From Urbifossiella limnaea (GTDB lineage Bacteria; Planctomycetota; Planctomycetia; Gemmatales; Gemmataceae): DNA of 64,000 nucleotides. The DNA is taken from assembly GCF_007747215.1 (NCBI RefSeq), contig NZ_CP036273.1:6370322-6434321 (forward strand), given 5' to 3'. A program made the position numbers and the translations under genes. Below the pieces are notes generated by a model. The model did no database searches. It worked only from the letters and a program-made list of their open reading frames with translations, and was not told where the DNA came from. Shown here one piece after another: positions 1 to 7,905 of this stretch; position 1 is the stretch's first letter, and each line of letters starts with the position of its first letter.

Positions 1-1
1 C

Positions 2-199
2 GCCGAGGCTCAGCCGCTCCTCGCGGCCTTCCTCCCGCACTTCACGACCCCGACGTACACGCGGTTCGTCACCCTGGCCGCGGCGGCCATCCTGACGACC
101 GGCCGGCGGACCGTCGCCAACCTCCTCCGCACGGTCGGTGATCTGGCCCCGGGCTACGACGCGAGCTACCGCCGGGTGCTGTCGTCGGCCGAGTGGTAG
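2..199 (+). pseudogene. Transposase N-terminal fragment (IS4/IS701-like), broken
   Basis: Reading from base 2 gives an open frame that enters from the left edge and ends at a TAG at 197-199. The peptide contains PTYTRFVTLAAAAILTTGRR and ends LSSAEW, which resembles the N-terminal region of DDE transposases common in planctomycetes, where the reading would normally continue past the SAEW segment. Here it stops and the next sequence belongs to a different element. I infer a truncated remnant. Family assignment rests on memory of the motif only. Confidence 0.45.
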
Positions 200-215
200 C
201 GGCTCGAACTCGGGT

Positions 216-308
216 GTGGCCGTCACGCCGACGCAGTTGGCGATGCTCCTCTGCGGCCTCGACCCGGCCAAGGCCCGCGCACGCCGCCGGTACAAAACGC
301 CGGCGTGA
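216..308 (+). pseudogene. IS66 TnpB C-terminal remnant
   Basis: A short frame reads VAVTPTQLAMLLCGLDPAKA followed by a basic tail and TGA at 306-308. This matches the usual end of the IS66 accessory protein TnpB (a 'LT-x-x-Q-LAMLL-x-G-x-D' tail, then Arg/Lys-rich residues). Everything upstream of this tail is missing. The stop overlaps the next frame as GTGA, the usual tnpB/tnpC coupling in IS66 elements. Confidence 0.6.
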
Positions 309-700
309 TGCGCTACCGCGACCACTCCGCCGGTGTTGAATCCGGCATGCCGCCGACCGACGAGTGCGACGACCTCCGCCGCAAGTTGGCCCACGCCGAG
401 GCCGTGATCGCCGAACTCCGCGGCGTCGTGGCCGACCTCCGGAAGCAGGTCGAGGCGCAGCAGGCCCACATCCACCGCCTGGTGAAAATGACGTTCGGCC
501 GCGGCGGCGAGCGGGTCGAAGGCCCGACCATGTTCGACGGGATCGACCCGCCGGAAGCCGAGTTGCCCCCGCCGCCGGTCGAGCCGCCGGCCCCCGAACC
601 ACCGGCCTCGACGAAGCGGAAGTTCGGCCGCCTCCAGGAAGACCTCCTTGAGCGATTCGCGCTCCCGCCGTCGGTCAGTGAATCGCGACCCCGACTGTAA
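305..700 (+). pseudogene. IS66 TnpC N-terminal remnant
   Basis: 131 codons starting GTG-ATG. The N-terminal half has a leucine-zipper-like coiled coil (DDLRRKLAHAEAVIAELRGV) and then the conserved IS66 segment KMTFGRGGERVEGP plus a Pro-rich linker. The zinc-binding and DDE catalytic regions that should follow are absent: after STKRKFGR the sequence switches to unrelated residues and stops. A full IS66 transposase is about 500 aa, so this is a truncated, inactive copy. Confidence 0.65.
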
Positions 701-974
701 CCGGCCCCAAGAGCCAAGAGCGTCATTTCACCGTACGGCTACGTAGCACCCGGGCCGTTGCCGTTACTCGCGGGCGAGTTGCAGGCTAGTCATCCGGCGT
801 TCTTGACCAGGGCGTCCACGTCCACCACATCCGCCGTCGTCTTCCAGCACGTCCCCCACAAGACCCAACCCGAGGAACGGCCCCTGTGCAACCGCCGGGG
901 TGGAGGTCGATTCTTGACATGGCCGGTCATTCTGGGAGAATCCCGACTTCACCCAACCCAAGAAGGTCTCGCCC
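701..974. other. Intergenic stretch after IS debris
   Basis: I see no convincing gene here. The only feature I can support is a promoter-like sequence near its right end, listed separately. Confidence 0.5.
914..941 (+). promoter_or_regulatory. Sigma-70-like promoter for the GIY-YIG-like gene
   Basis: TTGACA at 914-919, a 16-nt spacer, then GAGAAT at 936-941. The -35 is a perfect consensus and the -10 matches four of six bases. It lies about 35 nt upstream of the GTG start at 975. Confidence 0.5.
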
Positions 975-1481
975 GTGGCAATCGTCAACTATGGCCTGTT
1001 CTGGCAGCGGGAGGAAGTGAACTGGAAGCCGGGACAGGGAGGGCAGTTTCGCCTGCTTGGCCGGAACGGGGTGAATAAGCCCGGCCTTCGCGTGGCGGAC
1101 TTCCGTGAGCAGACGGGCGTTTACATCCTCTACGGCAACTACGGGGTCTTCCGCGTCGGGATCGTTACGGAATCGCGTCTCGGCATTCGGCTACGTGACC
1201 ACCACACGAACTACAGTGAACACGAGTGGGACCGCTTTTCGTGGTTCGGGTTCCGTGCCGTGGACTGGAGCCCCGACGAAACGGGCGTGTGCGGGTTGAA
1301 CGATACCCGCTATCTCGATGCCGAAGCCTGGATTAGAGACATCGAATCGTTACTGATTCGGGCGATGGGGCCGACGGGCCAGCGTATCGAGAACTTCCGC
1401 TACGAAGAACGCTGGGAACAAGTCCCGGAGAGCGATGCAGTGTACTGGTTGAACAAGGTTCGGCCCGCCGGGGACGACTAA
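975..1481 (+). CDS. GIY-YIG-like nuclease-family protein
   Basis: 168 aa, GTG start with AGAAGG at 961-966. Residues about 47-75 contain TGVYILYGNYGVFRVG followed by RLGIRLRDHH, the spacing of a GIY-YIG core (GVYIL... in place of GIY, VFRVG in place of YIG, then a conserved Arg). A WDRFSWFGF segment follows, as in uncharacterised bacterial GIY-YIG proteins. These are usually single-domain nucleases of unknown target. The C-terminal half (about residues 100-168) is not recognised. It lies tail-to-tail with a frameshifted second GIY-YIG gene and has a good promoter of its own. Nuclease activity is inferred from the motif only; a binding-only role is possible. Confidence 0.55.
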   Translation: MAIVNYGLFWQREEVNWKPGQGGQFRLLGRNGVNKPGLRVADFREQTGVYILYGNYGVFRVGIVTESRLGIRLRDHHTNYSEHEWDRFSWFGFRAVDWSPDETGVCGLNDTRYLDAEAWIRDIESLLIRAMGPTGQRIENFRYEERWEQVPESDAVYWLNKVRPAGDD

Positions 1482-1716
1482 GGCTCATGCGTCCAGGGAC
1501 GGGAACGAGTGACTAGCCGAGCTCGAAGGCCACGCCCAGCCTGGCCGACGTAGCCAAGCTGATCGGCCCCCCCGCGACCCGGACCCGGTATAGTCCCGGC
1601 CCGGCTGGGATAAGACGGCTGTCCGACGCCCGGAAAGGGATGAACGGGCTCCACGACAACCCGCACCAGTTCGACGCGAGGAACGCCGGGTTCAAGTGGC
1701 ACCCGATCGGCGGCAT
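1478..1716 (-). pseudogene. Second GIY-YIG protein, frameshifted at a G7 run
   Basis: On the minus strand the frame from 1716 reads SWSPFIPFRASDSRLIPAG and then PGLYRVRVAGG, the first half of a GIY-YIG domain. At a run of seven C on the plus strand (about 1567-1573; G7 in the gene) it goes out of frame and stops as FELG. The adjacent frame continues immediately with QLGYVGQAGRGLRARL, the YIG half with its conserved Arg. One extra G would restore a single GIY-YIG domain. The restored protein would end at 1478, overlapping the neighbouring gene end, and is short for the family. A sequencing error in the homopolymer, a decaying gene or slippage are all possible. Confidence 0.55.
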
Positions 1717-1754
1717 TCTGGGGATTCAACGACACAGTTCGCGAGTCAGCCGCC

Positions 1755-2105
1755 TTAAAGGGCACGGTGAAGGAACTCCTCCGCCTGTGCGACTTCGTCG
1801 GGTTCACTTGCCCGAGCGGTCAGCTCTGCGGAAACCCGGTCCCCGCCGTACCAGTTGTCGCCCCGCTGTACCAGGTCGCCGGCCAGGTGGTCGCTCCACC
1901 CGGTATGCAACCAGACGGATTGCGGTGGGTTCTTCGAGCCACCGCGAACGATAAAGCTCATGTAGACGGCGTCCCGCCCGGGAACGGCCGCCTTGTAGCG
2001 GTCTGCACCGCTCGGCACTGGGGGAGAGCCCGTCACTTCCTCCACCACCCTGAACAGCCGCTCTGCGACTGCCCGTAGCTCGCCCTCAAGGCTTTCGACC
2101 TTCAT
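1755..2105 (-). CDS. Hypothetical protein (116 aa)
   Basis: ATG start at 2105. The protein begins MKVESLEGELRAVAERLFRV and has an acidic and amphipathic profile, with a tryptophan-containing centre (SVWLHTGWSDHL). I recognise no family. It looks coding because hydrophobic residues are regularly spaced and both termini are plausible. It is on the same strand as the two neighbours that surround it. No membrane segment or metal motif is visible. Confidence 0.45.
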   Translation of the reverse strand: MKVESLEGELRAVAERLFRVVEEVTGSPPVPSGADRYKAAVPGRDAVYMSFIVRGGSKNPPQSVWLHTGWSDHLAGDLVQRGDNWYGGDRVSAELTARASEPDEVAQAEEFLHRAL

Positions 2106-2195
2106 GCTTGCACCTGGATACCTTTCGCCGCAGGGCGAAGTGCAGGATAGGCTCCGCGATGGCCCCGATGATCGGCAACGAGGCCCGCCGACGTC

Positions 2196-2498
2196 TTACT
2201 TGCGATCCACCTCCCGGTAATAGATCAGGTCGATCACCGCTTCACCCTTTCCCAGCGTCGCCTCCTCCGGGTCATGCCCAGCAGCGGCGTACCGCTCGCG
2301 GAGCACCTGGGCGAGTGCCCGGCGTGTCGGGAGGGTGCGGGCGTCCCGGTGGTCGGCCCAGGCTGTAATGTCGTCCGCACCCCAGCCCGGTGCGACCGTC
2401 CACCCCTGATCGGCGAGGTAGCCCCGCCAGACCTCGGCGTCACTCACCGCCCCGATGTTCGAGATCCTCAAACGGACGGCATCGTACTGTGACTTCAA
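2196..2498 (-). CDS. Hypothetical protein (about 100 aa)
   Basis: The C-terminal part (SDAEVWRGYLADQGWTVAPG ... ending YYREVDRK) looks like real protein, with a compact alpha/beta pattern. I place the start at a TTG at 2498 because an AGAGGA ribosome site lies about 8 nt upstream. A longer frame to 2603 also begins with TTG but its extra residues look non-coding. That choice leaves a 158-bp divergent spacer to the next gene. Family unknown. Confidence 0.4.
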   Translation of the reverse strand: MKSQYDAVRLRISNIGAVSDAEVWRGYLADQGWTVAPGWGADDITAWADHRDARTLPTRRALAQVLRERYAAAGHDPEEATLGKGEAVIDLIYYREVDRK

Positions 2499-2656
2499 AC
2501 CTGGTTCCTCTGCTCCGACACTCAGCCCAGCTGGCCGGCAATCGGATTGTAGCGGGCGAGGATCGACACGCTGGACAGCCGGAAATGCTATACTTGTGGA
2601 CAAGGCAAGGTCTGCGGGTTACATGAACGGTACGCCCTCTCATATCCAGGTGACAC

Positions 2657-3028
2657 ATGGCCAAGAAGAAAGAAGATGAAGAGGCCGGAAACGGCTCGAT
2701 GACGAAGGCCGACGCGGTGCGGGCCGCCGTCGCCGAGGGGGTGACGAAGCCCCAGGACGCGTGCGAGTGGATCAAGACGAAGTTCGGCATCGACATCACG
2801 CCCCAGCACTTCAGCAGCTACAAGAGCCAGCAGGCGAAGAAGGAGGGTGGGATGACCAGCAGTGGCAAGCGTGGTCGCAAGCCCGCCCAGGTCGCAACGG
2901 GCGGTGGTGTCAGCGGCGGCAACGAGCGTTCGAGCAGCCCGGCGGAGCTCGCCCGTCAGGTCAAGGCTCTGGTGCAGCAGTACGGGGCGGAAAACGTCTC
3001 CGACATGCTGGCCGTACTCTCCGACTGA
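2657..3028 (+). CDS. Small conserved hypothetical, possible nucleic-acid-binding protein
   Basis: 123 aa, ATG start 9 bases after an AGGTG site. A Lys-rich start (MAKKKEDEEAG) leads into a helical core (about 15-60: DAVRAAVAEG ... ACEWIKTKFGIDITPQHFSS) that looks like a small helix-turn-helix-like fold. A basic low-complexity linker follows, then a C-terminal helix ending MLAVLSD. Proteins of this build recur in Gemmataceae as far as I recall, with no known function. It is followed 28 nt later by the next gene on the same strand. Confidence 0.6.
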   Translation: MAKKKEDEEAGNGSMTKADAVRAAVAEGVTKPQDACEWIKTKFGIDITPQHFSSYKSQQAKKEGGMTSSGKRGRKPAQVATGGGVSGGNERSSSPAELARQVKALVQQYGAENVSDMLAVLSD

Positions 3029-3055
3029 CCCCGCAGCCGGGATGGGAGTATCGCC

Positions 3056-3400
3056 ATGAAGGTCAGCGGGTGGAAGGACACCAGCAGCGACGTCGATGGG
3101 AACACCTACGGTCTTCGGCTCCGGTTCGAGGATCGGGACCGGGTCTTCGGCAGGCGGAGGCCAAAGGCCGTCTTCCTGCTCCTCGGCAACGCGAGCTACC
3201 GGATCCCGCTTCTCCCTGGCTTTTGGAACGAGTGCCCGGAATTCCGTGACAACGCCGAGCAGCCGACCCGCCGGTTGCTCGGGCTCTTGAACCTGCTCTG
3301 CTGGAAGAAGCGTAAACCCCCGAAGTTCGAGCTAGTCCACCTCGGGAAGGACCGATTCCGGCTCCATCCAGAGCCAGTGACGGCTGGCGGGGACGACTGA
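3056..3400 (+). CDS. Hypothetical protein (114 aa)
   Basis: Begins MKVSGWKDTSSDVDGNTYGL, basic overall (GRRRPKAVF, CWKKRKPPKF). No recognised family and no membrane segment. It follows the 123-aa gene by 28 nt, so the two are probably co-transcribed. Its TGA at 3398-3400 directly abuts the stop codon of the convergent zinc-ribbon gene, leaving no spacer. Confidence 0.5.
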   Translation: MKVSGWKDTSSDVDGNTYGLRLRFEDRDRVFGRRRPKAVFLLLGNASYRIPLLPGFWNECPEFRDNAEQPTRRLLGLLNLLCWKKRKPPKFELVHLGKDRFRLHPEPVTAGGDD

Positions 3401-3916
3401 CTACCGCTGCGACGTACCACCATCCGCTTGCAACTGTCGCTGGAGCCGTACCGATTCCTCCAAGACTGCAACCACTTTCAAAACCCCGCTGAACACGATC
3501 AGCCCGACCCCCGTGACCACCCGAACAAGTCGGTCATTGAGCCGTCCCGTGTTATGCACACGTCCCACCTGGCCCGGCACGTCGGTCGTGGTGTCCATGT
3601 CCAGCCCGGAAATCAGGCACACGGTCCCGACGACCAGCAGGATCATGGAGAAGAGATTCCGGTACGAGCCCGGGCGAGCTTTCCGATTCCTGCCGGGCGG
3701 AGACTCACCTCGCTTGGACGGGGGCGGTATCGAGGACTCAAGCGGAACGGTTTTTGGGCGAGCGGGGGGAGGAGGCGGGGGAAAAGGCGAGGATGCCGGG
3801 ACCCGGGCTTCGCTCCCGCACTCTGGACAGGTGGTAACGCCCCCGGTTGTCCCCCGCAGCCACTTCTCGCACTCGGGGCACTGAAACGTGACGGCCTTCG
3901 GGTTGGTGCTGCTCAT
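3401..3916 (-). CDS. Zinc-ribbon membrane protein
   Basis: 171 aa. Residues about 13-35 hold a zinc ribbon with two CxxC pairs (CPECEKWL and CPECGSEA). A long Pro-rich linker, a hydrophobic segment (MILLVVGTVCLISGL) and a second one (VVTGVGLIVFSGVLKVVAVL) follow. This architecture (cytosolic ribbon, disordered linker, membrane anchor) is very common in planctomycetes and mostly uncharacterised. It is convergent with the 114-aa gene with no gap between the stop codons. Confidence 0.6.
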   Translation of the reverse strand: MSSTNPKAVTFQCPECEKWLRGTTGGVTTCPECGSEARVPASSPFPPPPPPARPKTVPLESSIPPPSKRGESPPGRNRKARPGSYRNLFSMILLVVGTVCLISGLDMDTTTDVPGQVGRVHNTGRLNDRLVRVVTGVGLIVFSGVLKVVAVLEESVRLQRQLQADGGTSQR

Positions 3917-4110
3917 TGCTGGGTAAGGTCGGTAGCCAGCACTTGGGCGACTACCGCCGGTCTGCTCCTAAAGGAGGGAAAAGGGAACTGCGGCCGTCGC
4001 AGCCCTCGACGCGGTTAGCCCACCACCGCATGCCAGCGACCACGTCTGCCCCGTCCCGGGCAGCGGCATCCCGGCCCGGACGGCCTCCTCGGACGCTACC
4101 AACTCGATCG

Positions 4111-4124
4111 TGTTGCTGGCAACA
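4111..4124. promoter_or_regulatory. Candidate operator dyad for the XRE regulator
   Basis: TGTTGC-tg-GCAACA, a perfect 6-bp dyad followed by an AT-rich run (ACATTTTTGATTG). It lies about 60 bp upstream of the XRE start codon, the usual place for autoregulation by this family. Binding is inferred. Confidence 0.4.
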
Positions 4125-4184
4125 ACATTTTTGATTGAGCGGTTTCCCCCTCCTGCCGGGCGATGGCAGTGGGAGGGGGCTGCC

Positions 4185-4556
4185 GTGGCGAAGAAGGGGG
4201 TTCCGATCCGGCATGCGGGGGTAGTCGAGCGGTTCGCCGCCCGGCTCCGGGAACTGCGATTGGCCCGTGGGATGACGCAGGCAGACCTAGCCCAGCAAGC
4301 AAGCGTGACCCCGAACTACGTCGGGAAGTTGGAGAACGCTGGAGCCGCCCCAGGAATCGATCTGGTCGAGCGGCTCGGAGTGGCCCTCGGCGTGACGGCT
4401 TCGGACCTGCTGCAATCGAGCACCCCGAGCGACCCGCGACCTGTCCTCCGCGACCAGGCCCGCCGCCTCCTCGACCGCGTAGCCGAGGACGACCACGCCC
4501 TCACCTTTCTGGTTCCCCTCCTTGCCCGTCTGGCTGGCGGTCCTGGCAGCCTCTGA
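4185..4556 (+). CDS. XRE-family transcriptional regulator
   Basis: 123 aa from the GTG at 4185, chosen because a purine-rich ribosome site (GGGAGGGGG) precedes it; the frame is open further upstream. Residues about 14-68 form a canonical Cro/C1 helix-turn-helix: LRELRLARGMTQADLAQQAS then NYVGKLENAG. A helical C-terminus follows (VLRDQARRLLDRV). Such regulators typically repress mobile-element or defence genes. It precedes the low-GC metallopeptidase block on the same strand, and a dyad lies in its own promoter region, suggesting autoregulation. Confidence 0.75.
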   Translation: MAKKGVPIRHAGVVERFAARLRELRLARGMTQADLAQQASVTPNYVGKLENAGAAPGIDLVERLGVALGVTASDLLQSSTPSDPRPVLRDQARRLLDRVAEDDHALTFLVPLLARLAGGPGSL

Positions 4557-5032
4557 TCCCTTACACCGTGTGACTTTTCTGGGAAGAAGGGCTTCCGTCG
4601 CGTGCGGTACAGGAACTTGGGCGTTATTCACCTTCCCCGTCAGACCACTGCACTCATTCGTGTGGGCTTCCTGCCGGGGAGAAGAAGCCGTCTGCGGAGC
4701 AGGCTCGGCGTTCGAAAGAAGGACCAAAAAACACTTGCCACTGTACTCCGAGGACAGGTAAGCTGGGCGGTAATCAAGGGAGAGTTGCGGGCAAACAAGG
4801 TTCCATTCCAGTTCGCCTACGGCAGCCGGGGGTGAAGGGCTGAAAGACATCATCGCGGAGGCGAGGCGGGTGGGAGGGAGCATGCCCTCTGCACGGCCGC
4901 GAATAGATCGAAGAAAAACAACCTTCCCCCGGCTTGATTCAGCGAGGGACTTCAAGCGTCGCGATAATATTCAGGATTGGGCAGCGAAATGTGGATAAGG
5001 GCGGTAATCAACCTAGCCCGAGGCACGCTGGC
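4557..5032. other. Non-coding spacer before the metallopeptidase block
   Basis: I see no convincing gene. The sequence changes from GC-rich to visibly more AT-rich from about 4700 onward, the left edge of the compositionally distinct block. In-frame upstream start codons of the next gene (4934 ATG-like frame, 4991 GTG) fall inside this stretch, so its true start could lie here. Confidence 0.4.
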
Positions 5033-6115
5033 ATGACACGCCTACGTACATTTCAACAAATCTTGCAAGAAGACGAGCTGGTCGTCTTTCCACCACACAT
5101 CGGTTTTAAAGGTAACCCGGGAAATGCCGATGGCAGCGAGTTAAGCCGCCTTCAATGTGACCTCTTGAAATGGATGATCGAGCCTGTCCAGGGAGCCACT
5201 GAGTGCATCGTCCTGCCCAAGCCCGATCGTTATAAGGGCGAACCGAAGATGGTCACCCCAAAGACGATTATCAACTTTAGCGGTATGCCAAATGCATCGG
5301 CGCGCACCTTTGCCGGAGGCGAGTTGGAGATTCATCTCGGATTGCTGACTGCATTTGCTTCTCTCCCAAAGACCTACACGCTCGTAAACCGAGAGCTCTC
5401 TTGCTCTGAGCACCGTCTTGATCAACTTGCCAGTTTCGATCCACCGCGAGCAGTGCTGTTGGAGATTGCGAGTTTGGCACGGGCATGGGAAATGTCAGAG
5501 CAAGCCAACTGGCAACTATTGGTTCCTGTGATCGACGGTCTTGAGTCAAGCGCGAGCCGTGTCGGAGGGCGTGGCATGGTTTACCTCGTGGTTGGGCACG
5601 AGCTCACCCACTGGTTTGAGTCGCTTTACAAAGATGCGGAGTGGGAGCGGATGATGGCGGAGATACGAGGGCACATTGTCACTTGGCTCGATGAGGAGTC
5701 AGCCCTAGTGCGCCCCGCAGTACTCGCGACAGCACGAGAAGCACTCCGCGACCCGACTGTCATGGATTCATGGGTCCGAGAATTCCATGCTGACATGGGT
5801 GGATTTGAGTACCTTCACGCTACCGAGACACACGGCGGATGGGCGAAGAGTCCTGAAAAGCTGGCTTCCGCTTACATGCACGTTTCGTTCTTTTTCGCGT
5901 TGAATGCGATGGTTGAAACCCATCTTGAAAGACGTGAGCATGAGTATGACCACAGATCGCATCCGCCCTGGAACATTAGGAGAGCGGTCTTTTGCCATAT
6001 CCAGGCAAAGCGAATGGGAATGTCGCAACAAGATTACTTGTTCCGTCAGTTTGGAGCAGGCTTTGCGACCTCCATCTTAATGGATCGCATCCTCGATGTC
6101 TACTTGAACGGATGA
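5033..6115 (+). CDS. HExxH zinc metallopeptidase-like protein (first of two)
   Basis: 360 aa from the ATG at 5033 (in-frame alternatives 4991 and about 4934; none has a strong ribosome site). Residues about 186-194 read VVGHELTHWF, a zincin HExxH. About 61 residues later comes EFHADMGG (E near 250), which could give the third ligand as in gluzincins of the M48/U49 kind. The flanking sequence is not recognised; no signal peptide and no clear TM segment are present, so I expect a cytosolic enzyme. GC is lower than in the housekeeping part of the window. It forms a same-strand set with a small hydrophobic protein and another HExxH protein. Confidence 0.6.
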   Translation: MTRLRTFQQILQEDELVVFPPHIGFKGNPGNADGSELSRLQCDLLKWMIEPVQGATECIVLPKPDRYKGEPKMVTPKTIINFSGMPNASARTFAGGELEIHLGLLTAFASLPKTYTLVNRELSCSEHRLDQLASFDPPRAVLLEIASLARAWEMSEQANWQLLVPVIDGLESSASRVGGRGMVYLVVGHELTHWFESLYKDAEWERMMAEIRGHIVTWLDEESALVRPAVLATAREALRDPTVMDSWVREFHADMGGFEYLHATETHGGWAKSPEKLASAYMHVSFFFALNAMVETHLERREHEYDHRSHPPWNIRRAVFCHIQAKRMGMSQQDYLFRQFGAGFATSILMDRILDVYLNG

Positions 6116-6204
6116 GTCCCCAGCGACCTGGAGGCATATACTGCGAGCTTTCGCGATGACGGAGAGATCTTTCGGCTGAACGAGTTCACACCTAGGGAGA
6201 AACG

Positions 6205-6591
6205 ATGGAAAACGCTGACGAAATTGCTCGACTATTGAGTCTGTCGCAGGACGAGATCTACTTGGAGATCGGTCGCCAGCTTACAGGCCGTGAAGCCTTC
6301 CCTACGCCACCGGTACACCTCATCGCTAGGGCGAGAAGATGGGCCACCGAGAGGCTCGCCCAAGCGGTTTGTTCGAGCGACAAGCTGAAGGTGCTCTCGC
6401 GGCAGGATGTGCCAACGCAAGAAGTGATCCTTTCGATCAGTGCCGTGCTCGACGTGGTTAGCCACGTGCTTGGCGGTGTACCTGCCCTCACTGCAGCCGT
6501 CCTCATCGCTCGGGTGGGGCTGCACAACTTCTGTGCGGTGATTTGGGCAGCACAAGAGTCACACATCGCCCCAAAGGATGACTCGCGTTAG
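6205..6591 (+). CDS. Small hydrophobic-tailed hypothetical protein
   Basis: 128 aa, ATG start with GGGAG about 8 nt upstream. The N-terminal half is helical and charged (ENADEIARLLSLSQDEIY). The C-terminal half has two hydrophobic stretches (VILSISAVLDVVSHVLGG and LTAAVLIARVGLHNFCAVIW) that could span a membrane or form a helical hairpin. No family recognised. It sits between the two HExxH genes, 89 nt after the first. Its stop codon touches the inverted repeat that follows. Confidence 0.55.
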   Translation: MENADEIARLLSLSQDEIYLEIGRQLTGREAFPTPPVHLIARARRWATERLAQAVCSSDKLKVLSRQDVPTQEVILSISAVLDVVSHVLGGVPALTAAVLIARVGLHNFCAVIWAAQESHIAPKDDSR

Positions 6592-6657
6592 AAGCTCTGA
6601 CACAACCTCCGAGAACCCCCGGTTTTCAAGGCATTTTGGGGGTTGTGTCAGGGCTTC
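6591..6657. repeat. 17-bp inverted repeat, terminator or MITE-like
   Basis: Arms 6591-6607 and 6641-6657 pair over 17 positions with one G-U type mismatch; the loop contains a further CCCCC/GGGGG pairing option. It directly follows the stop of the small hydrophobic gene. It may be a strong terminator. The arm beginning GAAGCTCTGACACAACC also resembles insertion-sequence ends, so a miniature element is possible. Confidence 0.6.
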
Positions 6658-6741
6658 TTAGGTCTGGCAGCCGATAGTGCAAGTGCAGGCCGCGTTGAGT
6701 TGTGCTCAAGAACGGAGATCAAGGAATTGCAGGAGAGCCCT

Positions 6742-7896
6742 ATGGGACTTTATGAAGATTACGTTGACCTTCTTGCTCTACACAACGTAGACCCTCCTGA
6801 GAAAGTAACGCATGTCGATCTACTAAAGGGACTGGAACAGATGGCAGCCTCGTCAGACCCGACGCAGCGGGCGATCGGGGCGAAGGCAGTAGAGGTGCAT
6901 AATAAATATGGAAGCCAAGTTGATGAGTTCGTGCGGCGACATGGCAAGTATTCGGCGAGTGGCATGCTCGATACCTACGTCACTTTTATAAACGACGTGC
7001 TTCATCGAGAGGGCCGTACACTAAGAGACGACATCTTTATCGACGAGTTTCCAACAGGAGAATTCAATGCTTGCGCCGTACGGACCAATAATGGGCACCT
7101 GTGCTTATTGAACACCGGCCTTCTTAAGTTGCTGTATCATCTATCACTTTCGTCGTGCTATCTGATTAAAGGCAATGTATTGAATCAAACACTCGATTTC
7201 TCCGCGCGTTTAGCCTTGGAGGACGAAGCGTCACTGCCAGCTATCGGAGCAGCAATCAAATCGATCTACGCATACTTAGCGTTCGGACAGCATCCTTATC
7301 CGATAGAGATCCAAGAGGGAATGCACGAGGCCGCACTCTTATACGCCAATGGGATTGCGGGGGGAATGCGGACGTTCGTGGTTGGTCACGAACTTGCCCA
7401 TGTAACCCTGGGCCATCTAGATACGTCTGAAAAGCGCAGCGTCATCGCTGAGAATGGCCGGCTTGAGGTCGCTAGTAGCAGCCAGGAGCAAGAGTATGAA
7501 GCGGATTTAGAATCGCAACGGCTGATGCTCAAGATAACCGGTCCGGGTATGAGCTTTGCCTTTGGTGGCGTCTGCTTTCTCACTTGTGGCCTGATCGTTG
7601 AATCGTTCCAGTCAAAGCTTTTTGGTAGCACAGTGGACAGTCAGCGCCATCGCGCCACGCACCCACCGACGCACCTCCGCCTCATGCAGCTTTGGCAAGC
7701 CCTTGAACAGCAGGTGTCTAAGGATGAGCTTGCAGCAACTGCAACAATTGCCAGGTTGCTATTCGATTTATTATCTATTTTGGATGCGACGTCGATCGAA
7801 CATACTACAAATGGTATCAAGATACATTTCAACAAAGCTGCTATTGGGCAGAGCAGCGAGTTGCGTCGATCCCCTGATGCCCCCCCCGCAACATAA
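6742..7896 (+). CDS. HExxH zinc metallopeptidase-like protein (second of two)
   Basis: 384 aa. The ATG at 6742 is chosen because AGGAG lies 7 nt upstream; the frame is open further left. Residues about 213-222 read VVGHELAHVTLGH with the HExxH at about 216-220. E253 in QEYEADLES follows 37 residues later, the HExxH...ExxxD pattern of M48/M78-like gluzincins. A hydrophobic patch follows (GMSFAFGGVCFLTCGLIV) and then a helical C-terminus. Composition is distinctly AT-rich for this genome: bases 7141-7200 contain 22 G/C of 60. It is not a close paralogue of the first peptidase beyond the motif region. Substrate unknown. Confidence 0.6.
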   Translation: MGLYEDYVDLLALHNVDPPEKVTHVDLLKGLEQMAASSDPTQRAIGAKAVEVHNKYGSQVDEFVRRHGKYSASGMLDTYVTFINDVLHREGRTLRDDIFIDEFPTGEFNACAVRTNNGHLCLLNTGLLKLLYHLSLSSCYLIKGNVLNQTLDFSARLALEDEASLPAIGAAIKSIYAYLAFGQHPYPIEIQEGMHEAALLYANGIAGGMRTFVVGHELAHVTLGHLDTSEKRSVIAENGRLEVASSSQEQEYEADLESQRLMLKITGPGMSFAFGGVCFLTCGLIVESFQSKLFGSTVDSQRHRATHPPTHLRLMQLWQALEQQVSKDELAATATIARLLFDLLSILDATSIEHTTNGIKIHFNKAAIGQSSELRRSPDAPPAT

Positions 7897-7905
7897 GCAC
7901 CCCTT

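Noticed and set aside
3951-4214. Small minus-strand frame between the zinc-ribbon and XRE genes
   Set aside because: Arg/Gly/Pro-rich, no domain, overlaps the operator and start of the XRE gene.
4287-4955. Minus-strand frame of 222 codons opposite the XRE regulator
   Set aside because: Composition is non-protein-like and the opposite strand has a canonical HTH domain with a good start.
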